Shown here: positions 12,684 to 13,432 of the stretch, one piece after another
How the letters are laid out: every line of letters begins with the position of its first letter
Numbering within the stretch: position 1 is the first letter of the stretch
NCBI GenBank assembly: GCA_023396665.1
Contig: JAEWVL010000042.1
Location: forward strand, 1-13,432
Reading direction: 5' to 3'
DNA: 13,432 bases
DNA from: Spirochaetota bacterium
Lineage (GTDB): Bacteria; Spirochaetota; UBA4802; JAFGJZ01
Made by a program: the position numbers and the translations under genes
Notes under the pieces: model-generated
What the model was told of the DNA's origin: nothing
The model's database searches: none
Seen by the model: only the letters and a program-made list of their open reading frames with translations

Positions 12684-12718
12684 CCGCCATCACATAGGCC
12701 CGTTTCGCACGGGCGGCA
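12684..12718 (+). promoter_or_regulatory. Competing hairpins in the acetate kinase leader
   Basis: GCCCGT (12699-12704) and ACGGGC (12710-12715) form a perfect 6-bp GC-rich stem with the 5-nt loop TTCGC. GCCGCC (12684-12689) can instead pair with GGCGGC (12713-12718), using part of the same strand. The first stem is followed by GGCACTTTTC, a short T run, and the ribosome binding site comes 15 nt later. This may be a leader terminator/antiterminator pair or just local GC-rich structure. Confidence 0.35.
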
Positions 12719-12743
12719 CTTTTCAAAATACAAAGGAGTCGTT

Positions 12744-13432
12744 ATGGTAGTTCTGGTCATCAATTGCGGATCATCTTCGATAAAGTTTCAGCTTTTCAAG
12801 ATGCCCGAAAAGAAGGTTCTCGCGGGAGGCCTTATCGAGCGCATCGGAGAAGAGGACGCAAAAATCACCTACAAACCCGGTTCTGAAAAAATCGTTAACA
12901 CGCTTGCGATCAAGAACCACGAAGAGGGACTCTCTCTTCTCATCAAGACGATCACCGATCCCGAGAGCGGTGTCATCGCGAATGTCAGCGAAATCGCTGC
13001 GGTCGGACACCGCGTCGTACACGGCGGCGATCTGTATAACCATTCCGTTCTCATCGAGGAGAAGGTTATACAGGCCATAGAAAAATTCGCCGACCTCGCG
13101 CCCTTGCATAACCCGCCGAACCTCATGGGTATTCGTGAATCGATGAAGATCATGCCCGGCATAAAAAATGTCGCGGTATTCGATACCGCTTTTCATCAGT
13201 CAATACCCGAAGAAGCCTATCTGTACGCGATACCGAACGAATATTACGCAAAATACCGCGTTCGTCGTTATGGCTTTCACGGTACGTCACATGAATACGT
13301 AACACACCGCAGCGCCGAACTGCTGGGCAAAAACGTGAACGAGGTCAACCTCATCACCTGCCACCTCGGTAACGGCTGCTCAATCACCGCGGTAAAAAAC
13401 GGAAAATCGGTCGACACCTCTATGGGTATGAC
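12744..13432 (+). CDS. ackA: Acetate kinase, N-terminal part (cut by window end)
   Basis: Acetate kinase interconverts acetyl phosphate plus ADP with acetate plus ATP, the energy-yielding end of acetate fermentation, usually with phosphotransacetylase. The first 229 residues are present, from ATG 12744 behind AAGGAG (12733-12738). Signature motifs are intact: VINCGSSSIKF (5-15, Asn7), VGHRVVHGG (87-95, Arg90), LAPLHNPPN (118-126), VFDTAFHQSIP (145-155, Asp147), YGFHGTSH (176-183, His179) and ITCHLGNGCS (204-213). All are at the spacing of the family, whose members are about 400 residues long. The reading frame runs off the right edge and is not otherwise interrupted. Control could act through the hairpins in the leader. 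Confidence 0.96.
   Translation, partial: MVVLVINCGSSSIKFQLFKMPEKKVLAGGLIERIGEEDAKITYKPGSEKIVNTLAIKNHEEGLSLLIKTITDPESGVIANVSEIAAVGHRVVHGGDLYNHSVLIEEKVIQAIEKFADLAPLHNPPNLMGIRESMKIMPGIKNVAVFDTAFHQSIPEEAYLYAIPNEYYAKYRVRRYGFHGTSHEYVTHRSAELLGKNVNEVNLITCHLGNGCSITAVKNGKSVDTSMGM

Larger units (their letters stand above)
12398..12743. other. 346-bp divergent intergenic region between amidohydrolase and acetate kinase genes
   Basis: This region holds the minus-strand promoter at 12465-12494, a TATCCCCCC word at 12570-12578, TTGACA at 12602-12607 as a possible plus-strand -35 (no convincing -10 at the right distance), and the two competing hairpins at 12684-12718. The ribosome binding site AAGGAG of the acetate kinase gene is at 12733-12738. 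No additional gene is visible. Confidence 0.5.

Noticed and set aside
1..13432. CRISPR array, tRNA, rRNA, insertion sequence
   Set aside because: There are no regularly spaced repeats, no cloverleaf or rRNA-like stretches, and no transposase or integrase motifs on either strand.

Overview
The window looks like a chromosomal segment of a diderm bacterium at roughly 50% GC, with an AT-richer accessory stretch near the left end. A spirochaete is a reasonable guess: the house-keeping genes are well separated, genes start with AGAGG/AAGGAG-type or G-run ribosome binding sites, and there is an RHH-type small protein of a kind I associate with Treponema-like genomes. Nothing here proves the phylum. 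I see no rRNA, tRNA, CRISPR array, transposase or integrase.

Layout. (1) 1-2222, accessory-looking: a macrodomain gene whose 3' end is frameshifted at a T7 run; about 260 bp of AT-rich non-coding DNA; a minus-strand small protein that looks like two ribbon-helix-helix units in tandem; a 328-bp gap with inverted repeats; and a toxin-first RelE/Phd-type toxin-antitoxin pair. (2) 2346-4348: an alpha/beta hydrolase followed after 50 bp by a DUF2157-like polytopic membrane protein. (3) 4349-6489: an unusual AT-rich dyad region, an Rrf2-family regulator without the Fe-S cysteines, a set of three repeated half-sites that could be an operator, and a translationally coupled pair of a short-chain dehydrogenase and a small membrane protein. 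(4) 6697-9676: a PanE/ApbA-type ketopantoate reductase homologue, the ribosome-associated GTPase HflX and an exported TPR protein, all on the plus strand. (5) 9706-12397, minus strand: N-formylglutamate amidohydrolase-like protein, then bifunctional FAD synthetase/riboflavin kinase RibF, then a HEAT-repeat protein. (6) 12398-12743: a divergent regulatory region. (7) 12744 to the right edge: acetate kinase, cut by the window end.

How they may work together. Most of the right two thirds is ordinary metabolism and translation support (CoA precursor, flavin cofactors, acetate/ATP, ribosome rescue). The more interesting parts are the regulatory ones. The nine-base word TATCCCCCC occurs seven times on the two strands, far above chance. 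In at least three places it lies where a G-rich Shine-Dalgarno sequence would be. Three copies of the half-site AACT(A/G)AATA sit between the Rrf2 gene and the dehydrogenase. The toxin-antitoxin pair has a perfect palindrome just upstream. I did not find a clear multi-gene defence or otherwise unprecedented system.
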